Shown here: positions 1 to 6,258 of the stretch, one piece after another
How positions within the stretch are numbered: position 1 is the stretch's first letter
Layout of the letters: the number at the start of each line of letters is the position of its first letter
NCBI GenBank assembly: GCA_902478765.1
Contig: CABSMN010000024.1
Coordinates: 1 to 9,656, forward strand
DNA length: 9,656 bases
DNA from: an uncultured Collinsella sp.
GTDB lineage: Bacteria; Actinomycetota; Coriobacteriia; Coriobacteriales; Coriobacteriaceae
Reading direction: 5' to 3'
Notes under the pieces: model-generated
Seen by the model: only the letters and a program-made list of their open reading frames with translations
What the model was told of the DNA's origin: nothing
Database searches by the model: none
Program-made: the position numbers and the translations under genes

Positions 1-46
1 TACACTTCTAGCTTCGTCGGCAGCGTCAGATGTGTATAAGAGACAG
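1..46 (+). other. Nextera i5-side adapter (sequencing artefact)
   Basis: Not genomic. Positions 28-46 are the 19-base Tn5 mosaic end and 14-27 the Read 1 part of the Nextera adapter, together a perfect 33-base match to that oligonucleotide as I know it. Bases 1-5 (TACAC) fit the end of the P5 primer, and 6-13 (TTCTAGCT) occupy the 8-base i5 index slot and match the index I recall as S515. The artefact supplies a false ATG at 30 and the false N-terminus MCIRDR to the first gene. Confidence 0.97.
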
Positions 47-47
47 G

Positions 48-1262
48 GCCATCATGATCACCTGCCTGGCGCTCAACATCCTCTCCGAGGGCATTACCGA
101 CGCCATGGCCGCTGCTCCCTCCGCCGCCCTGGATCCGACCGATTCCTCCAAGCGTCGCGAGGCCGACCTGCTGGTCTCCGACCCCGTTCGCGCCTACAAG
201 GAGCAGGCCCAGTCCCTCTCCGCTCGCCTTGGCGCCCTGCGCGATGTCGAGCTCAAGCGTGACGATCGCCATGTGCCCGACGAGTCTGTCGAACCGATTC
301 TCTCGGTCCGTGACTTCTGCATTCAGTTTGAGCATCACGGCGATATCAACGTCGTCGACCATGTCAACTTTGACGTCCGTCCTGGTCAGACCATGGGCCT
401 GGTGGGCGAGTCCGGTTGCGGTAAGTCCATCACCACGCTGGCCATCATGGGCCTGACCGACGATGACGAGCACCTTTCCGGCGAGGTCCTCTGGGAGGGC
501 CGCGACCTGCTCAAGATGAGCAAGAAGGAGTGGTTCGGCCTGCGCGGTACCGATATCGCTATGGTCTATCAGGACGCCCTGTCCTCGCTCAACCCCTCCA
601 TGCTCATCTCTGCCCAGATGAAGCAGCTCACCAAGCGCGGCGGCACCCGCAGCGCCGAGGAACTCCTGGAGCTCGTGGGCCTCGACCCCAAGCGTACGCT
701 CGAGAGCTACCCGCATGAGCTTTCCGGTGGCCAGCGTCAGCGTGTCCTGATCGCTATGGCCCTTACCCGCGACCCCAAGCTGGTCATCTGCGACGAGCCC
801 ACGACCGCTCTGGACGTTACCGTCCAGAAGCAGGTCATCAAGCTGCTCAACGACCTTCAGGCCAAGCTCGGCTTTGCCATGATCTTCGTCTCGCATGACT
901 TGGCGCTGGTCGCCGAGGTCGCCCATAACATCACGGTTATGTACGCCGGTCAGGTTATCGAGCAGGCGCCCACCAAGGAGCTGCTCACTAACCCGATCCA
1001 CGAGTACACCCGCGGTCTTCTGGGCTCCGTTCTGTCCATCGAGAGCGGTTCGGGCCGTCTGCACCAGGTGCCCGGCGCCGTTCCGAGCCCGCGCGATTTC
1101 CCCAAGGGCGATCGCTTCGCGCCCCGCTCGAGCCATCCGCGCATTGGCCTGGACACCCGTCCGGTCTTCAAGCGCGTGCCCGGCACCGAGCACTTCTATT
1201 CCGAGCTCCCCGACGAGGTGCTCAAGGCAAATGGTTTGACCCCTCACGCGGAGGTGATGTAG
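48..1262 (+). CDS. ABC transporter permease-ATPase fusion (DppC-DppD type), 5' truncated
   Basis: C-terminal part of a fusion between a DppC-type inner-membrane permease and a DppD-type ATPase of a peptide/oligopeptide/nickel-family importer. The first codons (about 48-110) read ITCLALNILSEGITDAM, which resembles the cytoplasmic end of a DppC-type permease (LafNllGDgLRDalDP). A polar linker runs to about 290, then a full ATPase domain: Walker A GESGCGKS (405-428), Q-loop VYQD (about 564-575), signature LSGGQ (720-734), Walker B LVICDEP (780-800) and H-loop histidine (894-896). The C-terminal tail has an oligo_HPY-like region, but the usual GCxFAPRC cysteines are replaced (GDRFAPRSS, 1107-1133). 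The true start lies outside the contig; the ATG at 30 is in adapter. The next ATPase starts immediately after its stop. Beside nan genes it may import sialic acid or sialoglycan, as peptide-type systems such as Haemophilus ducreyi SatABCD do. Substrate is inferred; the ATPase call is secure. Confidence 0.9.
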   Translation, partial: AIMITCLALNILSEGITDAMAAAPSAALDPTDSSKRREADLLVSDPVRAYKEQAQSLSARLGALRDVELKRDDRHVPDESVEPILSVRDFCIQFEHHGDINVVDHVNFDVRPGQTMGLVGESGCGKSITTLAIMGLTDDDEHLSGEVLWEGRDLLKMSKKEWFGLRGTDIAMVYQDALSSLNPSMLISAQMKQLTKRGGTRSAEELLELVGLDPKRTLESYPHELSGGQRQRVLIAMALTRDPKLVICDEPTTALDVTVQKQVIKLLNDLQAKLGFAMIFVSHDLALVAEVAHNITVMYAGQVIEQAPTKELLTNPIHEYTRGLLGSVLSIESGSGRLHQVPGAVPSPRDFPKGDRFAPRSSHPRIGLDTRPVFKRVPGTEHFYSELPDEVLKANGLTPHAEVM

Positions 1263-2090
1263 ATGAGCGAGACCGCAGTCAACGGCGTCGAGCCGATCAT
1301 CTTCCTTGATGACGTCCACGTCACCTTTAGGACCCGTACCGGCTCGATTCTGCACCCCAACCTGGTTCACGCCGTCCAGGGTGTAACGATTAGGCTCATG
1401 CCCGGTCAGACGATCGGCATCGTCGGCGAGTCCGGTTGCGGTAAGTCCACCACCGCCAACGTCATGTGCGGCCTGCAGGCCCCCACGAGCGGCAAGGTCT
1501 ACTTTAAGGGCAAGGACGTAACCAAGCGTACCGCCGAGGACCGTCGCCACATGGGCCGTGTCATCTCGGTCGTGTTCCAGAATCCGGCTACGGCGCTCAA
1601 TCCCCGCATGGTCGTTCGCGAGCAGCTGCTCGACCCCATGCGCGTCCACAACCTGGGTACCGAGGCCGAGCAGGAGAAGCGCGTCAAGGAGCTCCTGGAG
1701 CTCACCGGTCTGCCCAGCTCCGCCGCCGAGGTTCTTCCCGGCCAGCTTTCGGGCGGCCAGCGCCAGCGCGTCGCAATTGCCCGTGCCCTGTCGTTGAACC
1801 CCGATGCCATCATCGCCGACGAGCCCACCTCGGCTCTGGACGTTTCGGTCCGCGCGCAGATTCTGAACCTGCTGACCGACCTTAAGAAGGAGCTCGGCCT
1901 GGCCATGGTGTTCATCAGCCATGACATCCAGACGGTCCGCTATATCTCTGACGACATCATCGTTATGAATGGCGGCAAGATCGTCGAGCAGGGCGAGGCC
2001 AAGCAGGTCTTCCAGCACCCTCAGGACCCCTACACCAAGATGCTGCTCGGTGCTGCGCCGTCGCTGCTGCATCCCAAGCTCGGCGAGTAG
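1263..2090 (+). CDS. ABC transporter ATP-binding protein (DppF/OppF type)
   Basis: Second nucleotide-binding subunit (275 aa) of the peptide-type importer, expected to pair with the ATPase half of the upstream fusion on the cytoplasmic face. Visible motifs are Walker A GESGCGKST (55-63), Q-loop Q106, signature LSGGQ (162-166), Walker B AIIADEP (182-188) with catalytic Glu187, and H-loop His220. All catalytic elements are intact. The protein ends at LLHPKLGE, about 50 residues shorter than typical DppF/OppF proteins (around 320-330 aa), and lacks the cysteine-containing oligo_HPY tail. The ATG directly abuts the previous TAG, with a strong Shine-Dalgarno GGAGGTGA at 1250-1257, so the two subunits are probably translationally coupled. 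Family assignment is firm; the sialic acid substrate is inferred from the downstream nan genes. Confidence 0.92.
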   Translation: MSETAVNGVEPIIFLDDVHVTFRTRTGSILHPNLVHAVQGVTIRLMPGQTIGIVGESGCGKSTTANVMCGLQAPTSGKVYFKGKDVTKRTAEDRRHMGRVISVVFQNPATALNPRMVVREQLLDPMRVHNLGTEAEQEKRVKELLELTGLPSSAAEVLPGQLSGGQRQRVAIARALSLNPDAIIADEPTSALDVSVRAQILNLLTDLKKELGLAMVFISHDIQTVRYISDDIIVMNGGKIVEQGEAKQVFQHPQDPYTKMLLGAAPSLLHPKLGE

Positions 2091-2106
2091 CCTCGCTTTC
2101 CCTCCC

Positions 2107-2134
2107 GTGCGCCCGGTTCCCTTGCCGGGCGCAC
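2107..2134 (+). terminator. GC-rich hairpin after the ABC genes
   Basis: Perfect 10-bp stem (2107-2116 with 2125-2134, GTGCGCCCGG arm) and 8-base loop, 16 bases after the ATPase stop codon. No run of T follows (CTCCGTTGCGATTT), so it is a weak intrinsic terminator at best. It could equally protect the transporter mRNA 3' end or lower expression of the downstream esterases relative to the transporter. Confidence 0.5.
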
Positions 2135-2170
2135 CTCCGTTGCGATTTCGAAAGGTTGGGTTCACGAGCC

Positions 2171-3148
2171 ATGCCAAGTGCTCAGGAGCTACAACAGCAA
2201 TTTGGTGGGTATCGGGGCGCCATGCCCCGTCCATCAGATTTCGATCTCTTTTGGAAGGACCGCATGGCCGAGGCCGACGCCGTCGGGCTTGACTATGCGA
2301 TCGAGACGGCATCGGTCACCGATGCCGTGACCTGCCAGCTTTTCGACCTCTGGTATACCGGCATGTGTGGCGCTCGCCTGCATGCCAAGTACCTTAAACC
2401 CGTCTCGGACGAGCCCGTGCCATTGGTACTTCAGTTCCATGGGTATCCGGGTGCAAGCCGCAGCTGGTTTGAGCAGGCGTCGTTTGCGGGCATGGGCATG
2501 GCACTCATCGCCCTCGACTGCCCCGGCCAAGGAGGTCCCTCCGAGGACATTGGTGGATTTGAGGGCACAACGGTCGCGGGCCATATCGTCGCCGGTATCG
2601 ACGGCGATCCGGCCAACCTCTACTATGTCCGCTTGCACCAAGATATTCGCATCCTGTGCCGCATCGTTCGCGAGCTCGAGGGCATCGATCTTGCCCGTGT
2701 GTTTGTGAACGGCGCGTCGCAGGGCGGCGGTTTGGGCATTGCGACCTGTGCACTTAACAGCGAGCTTATCAATCGCGCCGCCATCCTCTATCCCTTCCTG
2801 TCGGATTTCCGCCTGGTCTGGGATTTGGATGCCGACGACATTGCCTACGAGGGCCTGCGCTATTGGTCTCGCTGGTTTGACGAGGACTCGACTCGTATCG
2901 ACGAAGCCTATGCCAAGCTGGCGTACTTCGATTCCAAGAACTTTGCCCCTATGGTCAAATGCCCCGTGCTGTTTGGCACCGGCACAGCCGATACCGTCTG
3001 TCCGCCAGCGACGCAGTTTGCGGTCTATAACAACCTGACCTGTGAAAAGCGTCATGAGTTCTTTGAAGGCTTTGGCCACGAGGAGATTCAGGATTTTGAC
3101 GATCTGATCATTCCGTTTTTCTGCAAGGGAGGGGAGGCTCATGTCTAA
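2171..3148 (+). CDS. AXE1-family acetyl esterase, intact triad (possible sialate O-acetylesterase)
   Basis: Alpha/beta hydrolase of the acetylxylan esterase/cephalosporin C deacetylase family (AXE1), 325 aa, the usual family length. Visible: N-terminal PRPSDFDLFWKDRM (19-32), typical of the family; oxyanion-loop HGYPG (90-94); nucleophile elbow GASQG (181-185) with Ser183; Asp274 in GTADTVCPP; and His303 in FGHE. The triad is complete and spaced as in known AXE1 enzymes. No signal peptide is evident, so it should act in the cytoplasm on imported substrate. In this operon, removing O-acetyl groups from sialic acid before the lyase step is a reasonable role; AXE-type esterases are linked to sialic acid use in pneumococcus. 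Start choice: ATG 2171 keeps the full family N-terminus. The nearest Shine-Dalgarno (AAAGG, 2151-2155) is rather far, 15 bases upstream. Codon use is less biased than in the ABC and nanA genes. Substrate is inferred. Confidence 0.88.
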   Translation: MPSAQELQQQFGGYRGAMPRPSDFDLFWKDRMAEADAVGLDYAIETASVTDAVTCQLFDLWYTGMCGARLHAKYLKPVSDEPVPLVLQFHGYPGASRSWFEQASFAGMGMALIALDCPGQGGPSEDIGGFEGTTVAGHIVAGIDGDPANLYYVRLHQDIRILCRIVRELEGIDLARVFVNGASQGGGLGIATCALNSELINRAAILYPFLSDFRLVWDLDADDIAYEGLRYWSRWFDEDSTRIDEAYAKLAYFDSKNFAPMVKCPVLFGTGTADTVCPPATQFAVYNNLTCEKRHEFFEGFGHEEIQDFDDLIIPFFCKGGEAHV

Positions 3149-3992
3149 GTGCGAGAGCAATGTCAATGAGCTGATTGTCTCCGACCTTGTGGGGATTCCC
3201 GGAACGGTCTCGTCAAGGCTCGCTGATTTCCGGGATTGGCGCGGTGATGCTTCTGCGGATGTTTCCGAATTAGAGATAGCCGCTTCGGACCTTGAGGTTT
3301 GCGGGCCGAGTATTACGGCGATCGATTTCGCCAATCCGTATGCCCGCTACTCCGAGGTTTCCTTTGAGCTTGGTGGCGATGTGGTCCACGCACGTTTGAT
3401 CGAGCCTGCCGGTCGCGCCCGAGCATCCGAGCTTGTGCCGCTATGTCTGATGTTTCACGACATCGACCGACCCGTGCGGGGATGGCATCACATGACGAGG
3501 TTTGCGGCCATGGGATATGCCGTGCTTGCGCTGGACGATGAGGCGATTGGATCCAGCGAGCTGCAGCAGGGGATTGCCTCTCCTGCTTTTGTTAAGCGCG
3601 TCCGTTGGGGTTGCGCGATGGCGAAGGTGGCGCGCAATCTTGATGGCGTGGACCCCGACCGCATCTTTGCATGGGGCGAGGGCCTTGGCGGCGGAGTCGC
3701 GCTGGCGGTTTCTGCTCTGGACGAGCGGGGCCTCGCCTGCACGGCGGTTGCCAATCCAATTCCCGGTGGCCTCGAGGCGTTGTCGTCTCGGGTGCGTGGA
3801 TCGGTGCTCATGGGCACATCGCTCATGGATGCCGTGAGTGATCCCAAGGGCCAGTTTGCCGTATTCAACGGTCTTGAGTGTGACCGGAGGCATATCATCT
3901 ATGCCAAATACGCTCATGAGCGCATCAACGCGTTTGAAAACGAAGTCATCGACTTTTTTAACCAAACGTTCTACCCGTGTTCTTTGGCCTAG
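3141..3992 (+). CDS. Degenerate AXE1-family paralogue lacking the catalytic serine (putative pseudoenzyme)
   Basis: A 283-aa paralogue of the preceding esterase. Blocks align by eye: FAAMGYAVLALD (121-132), DPDRIFAWGEGLGGGVAL (171-188), VLMGTSLMDAV (222-232), GQFAVFNGLECDRRH (237-251), YAHERINAF (257-265). The nucleophile position is Gly181 (GEGLG instead of GASQG), and the HGYPG oxyanion loop is HDIDR (106-110). Asp230 and His259 align with the catalytic Asp and His. About 30-40 residues present in the active enzyme after the nucleophile region are missing. The frame is open throughout and starts with a strong GGGAGGGGAGG (3127-3137) just before ATG 3141, overlapping the previous gene by 8 bases, so it is a maintained, translated gene rather than debris. 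It probably cannot hydrolyse esters by the normal mechanism. It might associate with the active esterase (AXE1 enzymes form oligomers), bind acetylated ligand, or act otherwise. Function unknown. Confidence 0.82.
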   Translation: MSKCESNVNELIVSDLVGIPGTVSSRLADFRDWRGDASADVSELEIAASDLEVCGPSITAIDFANPYARYSEVSFELGGDVVHARLIEPAGRARASELVPLCLMFHDIDRPVRGWHHMTRFAAMGYAVLALDDEAIGSSELQQGIASPAFVKRVRWGCAMAKVARNLDGVDPDRIFAWGEGLGGGVALAVSALDERGLACTAVANPIPGGLEALSSRVRGSVLMGTSLMDAVSDPKGQFAVFNGLECDRRHIIYAKYAHERINAFENEVIDFFNQTFYPCSLA

Positions 3993-4048
3993 ACGGCCTG
4001 GACACTGCCAACAAGAGTGGGTGGCATAGGGCCGCCCGCCAGACAACT

Positions 4049-4054
4049 AAGGAG
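4049..4054 (+). promoter_or_regulatory. Ribosome binding site fixing the GTG start of nanA
   Basis: AAGGAG sits 6 bases before GTG 4061. It supports that GTG over in-frame upstream TTG/ATG-like codons inside the esterase paralogue. A small 7-bp hairpin (4019-4025 with 4031-4037, one G-T pair) lies just upstream. Confidence 0.75.
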
Positions 4055-4060
4055 ATTCTT

Positions 4061-4981
4061 GTGGCAACTCAGAAATTCACCGGCGTTATCCCTCCCGTCG
4101 TTGTTCCCGATACCGAAGACCACCAGCTCGACGTTGCCTCCTTTGAGCGCAGCATCAACCGCATGATCGATGCCGGCGTCGATGGCCTGTTCTTCCTGGG
4201 CTCTTCGGGCGAGGTCGTTTTCTCCACCGATGAGCGTCGTCGCCAGATCATCGCCGAGGCCGTTCGTATCGTCGACCACCGCGTGCCCGTCCTGGTCGGC
4301 ATCATCGATACCGAGACCGAGCGCATGATCGAGCACGGTAAGGTCGCTCAGGAGCTGGGCGCCGATGCGCTTGTCGCCACCTGCCCGTTCTATGCCCTGC
4401 AGGGCATGACCGAGGTCGAGGAGCACTTCCGCATCCTGCACGAGGAGCTCGACCTGCCCATCTTTGCCTATGACATTCCCGTCTGCGTTCACACCAAGCT
4501 CCCCTGGAAGCTCCTTGCCAAGCTCGGCGCCGAGGGCGTCCTTGCTGGCGTCAAGGATTCCTCGGGTGATGACATCTCGTTCCGCTATCTCGTTCAGGAG
4601 AACGAGAAGAACGGCCATCCGATGAGCATCCTCACCGGTCACGAGGTTGTTGTCGACGGCGCTTACCTCGGTGGCGCCGACGGTTCTGTCCCGGGCCTTG
4701 CCAACGTTGAGCCCGAGGGCTACGTGCGCCAGTGGAAGGCCGCTCAGGCCGGCGACTGGGCTACCGTCAAGGCCGAGCAGGATCGCCTCAATGAGATTTC
4801 GCACATCTGGGACGTCACCTCGGGCGTCCAGGGCTATGCCGGTGGCGTCGGCGCCTTCAAGACCGCTATGAACCTCATGGGCATCTTCGACAGCCCGACC
4901 ATGCCGCGCCCGGTGAAGGCCATGACCGGCGAGAACGTCGAGGCGATTAGGAAGGTCCTTCAGGACAACGGTCTCCTGTAA
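4061..4981 (+). CDS. nanA: N-acetylneuraminate lyase (DapA/NanA-family aldolase)
   Basis: Class I aldolase of the DHDPS/NAL family, 306 aa, expected to split N-acetylneuraminate into N-acetylmannosamine and pyruvate in the cytosol. Visible: pyruvate-binding GSSGE (47-51), Tyr111 in CPFYALQ, Tyr137 in YDIP, and Schiff-base Lys165 in GVKDSSGD. The family is certain. The lyase assignment rests largely on neighbours nanK and nanE, because the E. coli NAL substrate segment (YDE before the AGADG block) reads HEV here (194-196) and YNIP..SG is YDIPVCVHT. The GTG start with AAGGAG at 6-base spacing gives a normal length; a longer frame from 3977 overlaps the previous gene and lacks a suitable ribosome site. 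Codon use is strongly biased to C- and G-ending codons, suggesting high expression. An alternative is another DapA-family aldolase (2-keto-3-deoxy sugar acid type). Confidence 0.85.
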   Translation: MATQKFTGVIPPVVVPDTEDHQLDVASFERSINRMIDAGVDGLFFLGSSGEVVFSTDERRRQIIAEAVRIVDHRVPVLVGIIDTETERMIEHGKVAQELGADALVATCPFYALQGMTEVEEHFRILHEELDLPIFAYDIPVCVHTKLPWKLLAKLGAEGVLAGVKDSSGDDISFRYLVQENEKNGHPMSILTGHEVVVDGAYLGGADGSVPGLANVEPEGYVRQWKAAQAGDWATVKAEQDRLNEISHIWDVTSGVQGYAGGVGAFKTAMNLMGIFDSPTMPRPVKAMTGENVEAIRKVLQDNGLL

Positions 4982-4987
4982 AGCTTC

Positions 4988-5075
4988 CCAGGCACCCGAC
5001 CTCGCCGTTCAACCGTGTGGCCATGACCCATTAGGTCAATGGCCACACGGTTTCTCGGCGATCTCGGACACCTGG
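4988..5075 (+). repeat. Long imperfect inverted repeat between nanA and nanK
   Basis: The core is a perfect 14-bp stem, 5011-5024 (AACCGTGTGGCCAT) with 5039-5052. A 1-base bulge (A5038), then 4 more pairs (5025-5028 with 5034-5037), close a CATTA loop. Pairing continues outward: CGCCG 5003-5007 with CGGCG 5056-5060, CCGA 4996-4999 with TCGG 5064-5067, and CCAGG 4988-4992 with CCTGG 5071-5075, separated by small internal loops. It begins 6 bases after the nanA stop. Only TTTCTCGG follows the core, so it is not a classical U-tract terminator; an mRNA 3'-end stabiliser, partial terminator or processing site is likely. Confidence 0.7.
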
Positions 5076-5152
5076 AAAACCTTTACTGCGCTGTGACGGC
5101 TAGCCTGACGGCGCATTTCCTGTAGTTGTTTTTATCTCCGAAGGAGAGCGAC

Positions 5153-6118
5153 ATGGAGAACAAGTACGTCTGCTCTGTCGATATCGGCGGAACTAAAATT
5201 GCGACTGCCATCATGGAGTACCCGGCTGACGGTAGTGTGCCCCATCCCGTTTTTGAGGCCGAGATTCCTACCGAGGCCCAGGAGGGCGGCGAGGCCGTCT
5301 TCCAGCGTATCGAGGCGTCTATCAAGGCCGCTCTTGAGGCGAATCCCGATGTCGAGGTTCTCGGTGTCGGTATCGGTGCCGCAGGCGTCGTCGATCCCAA
5401 GACGGGCGCCATTGCTTATGCCAATGAGATCATGCCCGGCTGGTCCGGCGTTCAGTTGGGGCCGCGTCTGCGCGAGGACCTTGGTCTTCCCGTTGCCGTT
5501 GTGGGCGACGTGCAGGCTCATGCTCTGGGCGAGGCCCACTGGGGCGTCGGCAAGGGCAAGTTCTCCGTCTTGTGCCTGGGAATCGGTACGGGCATCGGTG
5601 GCGCATATGTCGAGAACGGCCGCGTGATGCAGGGCTTCCATGGTGCTGCCGGTCATATGGGCCACATCGAGTGCTCGGCTGCCGCCGGCATTCCCTGCGC
5701 CTGCGGGCGTTCCGGCCATCTTGAGTCTGTTGCTTCGGGCACCTCGATTGGCCGTATGTACGACGAACGCTTCGGTCGAGTTGACCCCAGCCGTCCTTCG
5801 GTCGGTCGCGACGTGAACGACCTGTGTCGTGCTGGCGACGCAAAGGCGACCGAGGTCATCCATGACGCCGGCTTTGCGCTGGGCGCCAGCTTGGGCTCGC
5901 TTGCCAATATTCTGGATCCAGAGGTCATCGTGCTTTCGGGCGGCGTAATTCATCAGGGTCCCGATTGGCGTTCGCAGACGTGGAAGGATTCGGTGCACGA
6001 GGGCTATGCCAGCCAGGCGCTCGATCCGCTCCAGGACACGCCGATCCTCATCGGTTCTCTGGAGGGCGACGCGCCGCTTATCGGTGCCGCTGAGCATCTT
6101 CTTGCCTCGTTAAAGTAA
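5153..6118 (+). CDS. nanK: ROK-family sugar kinase, probable N-acetylmannosamine kinase
   Basis: ROK-family kinase, 321 aa, expected to phosphorylate N-acetylmannosamine to ManNAc-6-P with ATP, between the lyase and the epimerase. Visible: N-terminal phosphate loop DIGGTK (10-15); GVGIGAAGVVD (71-81); probable catalytic Asp119 in GDVQAHALGE (usual NDANAAALGE, so flanking residues differ); GIGTGIGGAYV (143-153); sugar- and zinc-binding stretch GAAGHMGHIE (164-173) followed by CACGRSGHLE (182-191); and C-terminal VIVLSGGV (258-265). The ROK CxCGxxGCxE zinc motif has His189 in place of the third Cys, which could still bind zinc. No N-terminal DNA-binding domain is present, so this is a kinase rather than a NagC/XylR-type repressor. 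ATG 5153 is chosen for AAGGAG at 5141-5146, 6 bases upstream; an earlier ATG at 5126 lacks such a site. Sugar specificity is inferred from context; glucokinase is the main alternative. Confidence 0.87.
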   Translation: MENKYVCSVDIGGTKIATAIMEYPADGSVPHPVFEAEIPTEAQEGGEAVFQRIEASIKAALEANPDVEVLGVGIGAAGVVDPKTGAIAYANEIMPGWSGVQLGPRLREDLGLPVAVVGDVQAHALGEAHWGVGKGKFSVLCLGIGTGIGGAYVENGRVMQGFHGAAGHMGHIECSAAAGIPCACGRSGHLESVASGTSIGRMYDERFGRVDPSRPSVGRDVNDLCRAGDAKATEVIHDAGFALGASLGSLANILDPEVIVLSGGVIHQGPDWRSQTWKDSVHEGYASQALDPLQDTPILIGSLEGDAPLIGAAEHLLASLK

Positions 6119-6135
6119 ACATAACTACCAAGTGC

Positions 6136-6233
6136 GCCTTCTGAGGTGCCGCAGATTGACGTGAAAGAGGAGCGAAGCGTACTTCGGTACGCGAGCGACG
6201 GTTTGAACGTCAAGGTGCGGTGTCTCAGAAGGC
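6136..6233 (+). repeat. 98-nt structured palindromic element upstream of nanE
   Basis: Outer stem of 10 perfect pairs, 6136-6145 (GCCTTCTGAG) with 6224-6233. Pairing continues as three G-U wobbles (6146-6148 with 6221-6223), five pairs (6149-6153 with 6216-6220), a 2x2 mismatch, and seven pairs (6156-6162 with 6207-6213). In the centre a separate perfect 6-bp stem (6177-6182 with 6187-6192) is capped by a cUUCGg tetraloop and flanked by direct repeats GAGCGA (6170-6175 and 6193-6198). The three consecutive wobbles favour pairing as RNA on this strand. It ends 7 bases before the nanE ribosome site. Candidates are a dispersed REP/MITE-like repeat, a cis-regulatory leader or an RNA-processing site. 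No known riboswitch class is recognised. Confidence 0.72.
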
Positions 6234-6258
6234 TGTTTTGAGAAAGGTTGAGTCGCAC

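Noticed and set aside
2234..3334. Long antisense open frame (366 aa) on the minus strand across the esterases
   Set aside because: It is a mirror frame of the + strand esterase, which shows full family motifs and a codon pattern matching its neighbours; the antisense product has no recognisable domain.
4019..4037. Small hairpin before nanA (GGGTGGC with GCCGCCC)
   Set aside because: Only 7 pairs with one G-U in GC-rich sequence; could arise by chance, so noted but not called as a regulator.
3977..4060. Upstream extension of nanA by 28 codons
   Set aside because: It overlaps the previous gene, lacks a ribosome site and has no family homology, while GTG 4061 has AAGGAG at ideal spacing.
5087..5115. 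Hairpin TGCGC...GCGCA before nanK
   Set aside because: Short stem with internal mismatches; no clear terminator or promoter context.
5132..6097. Minus-strand open frame of 321 aa opposite nanK
   Set aside because: Shadow of a high-GC coding frame; the + strand carries all ROK motifs.
6220..6258. GTG 6220 as nanE start
   Set aside because: It falls inside the hairpin arm and would add residues absent from NanE proteins; ATG 6259 has a ribosome site.
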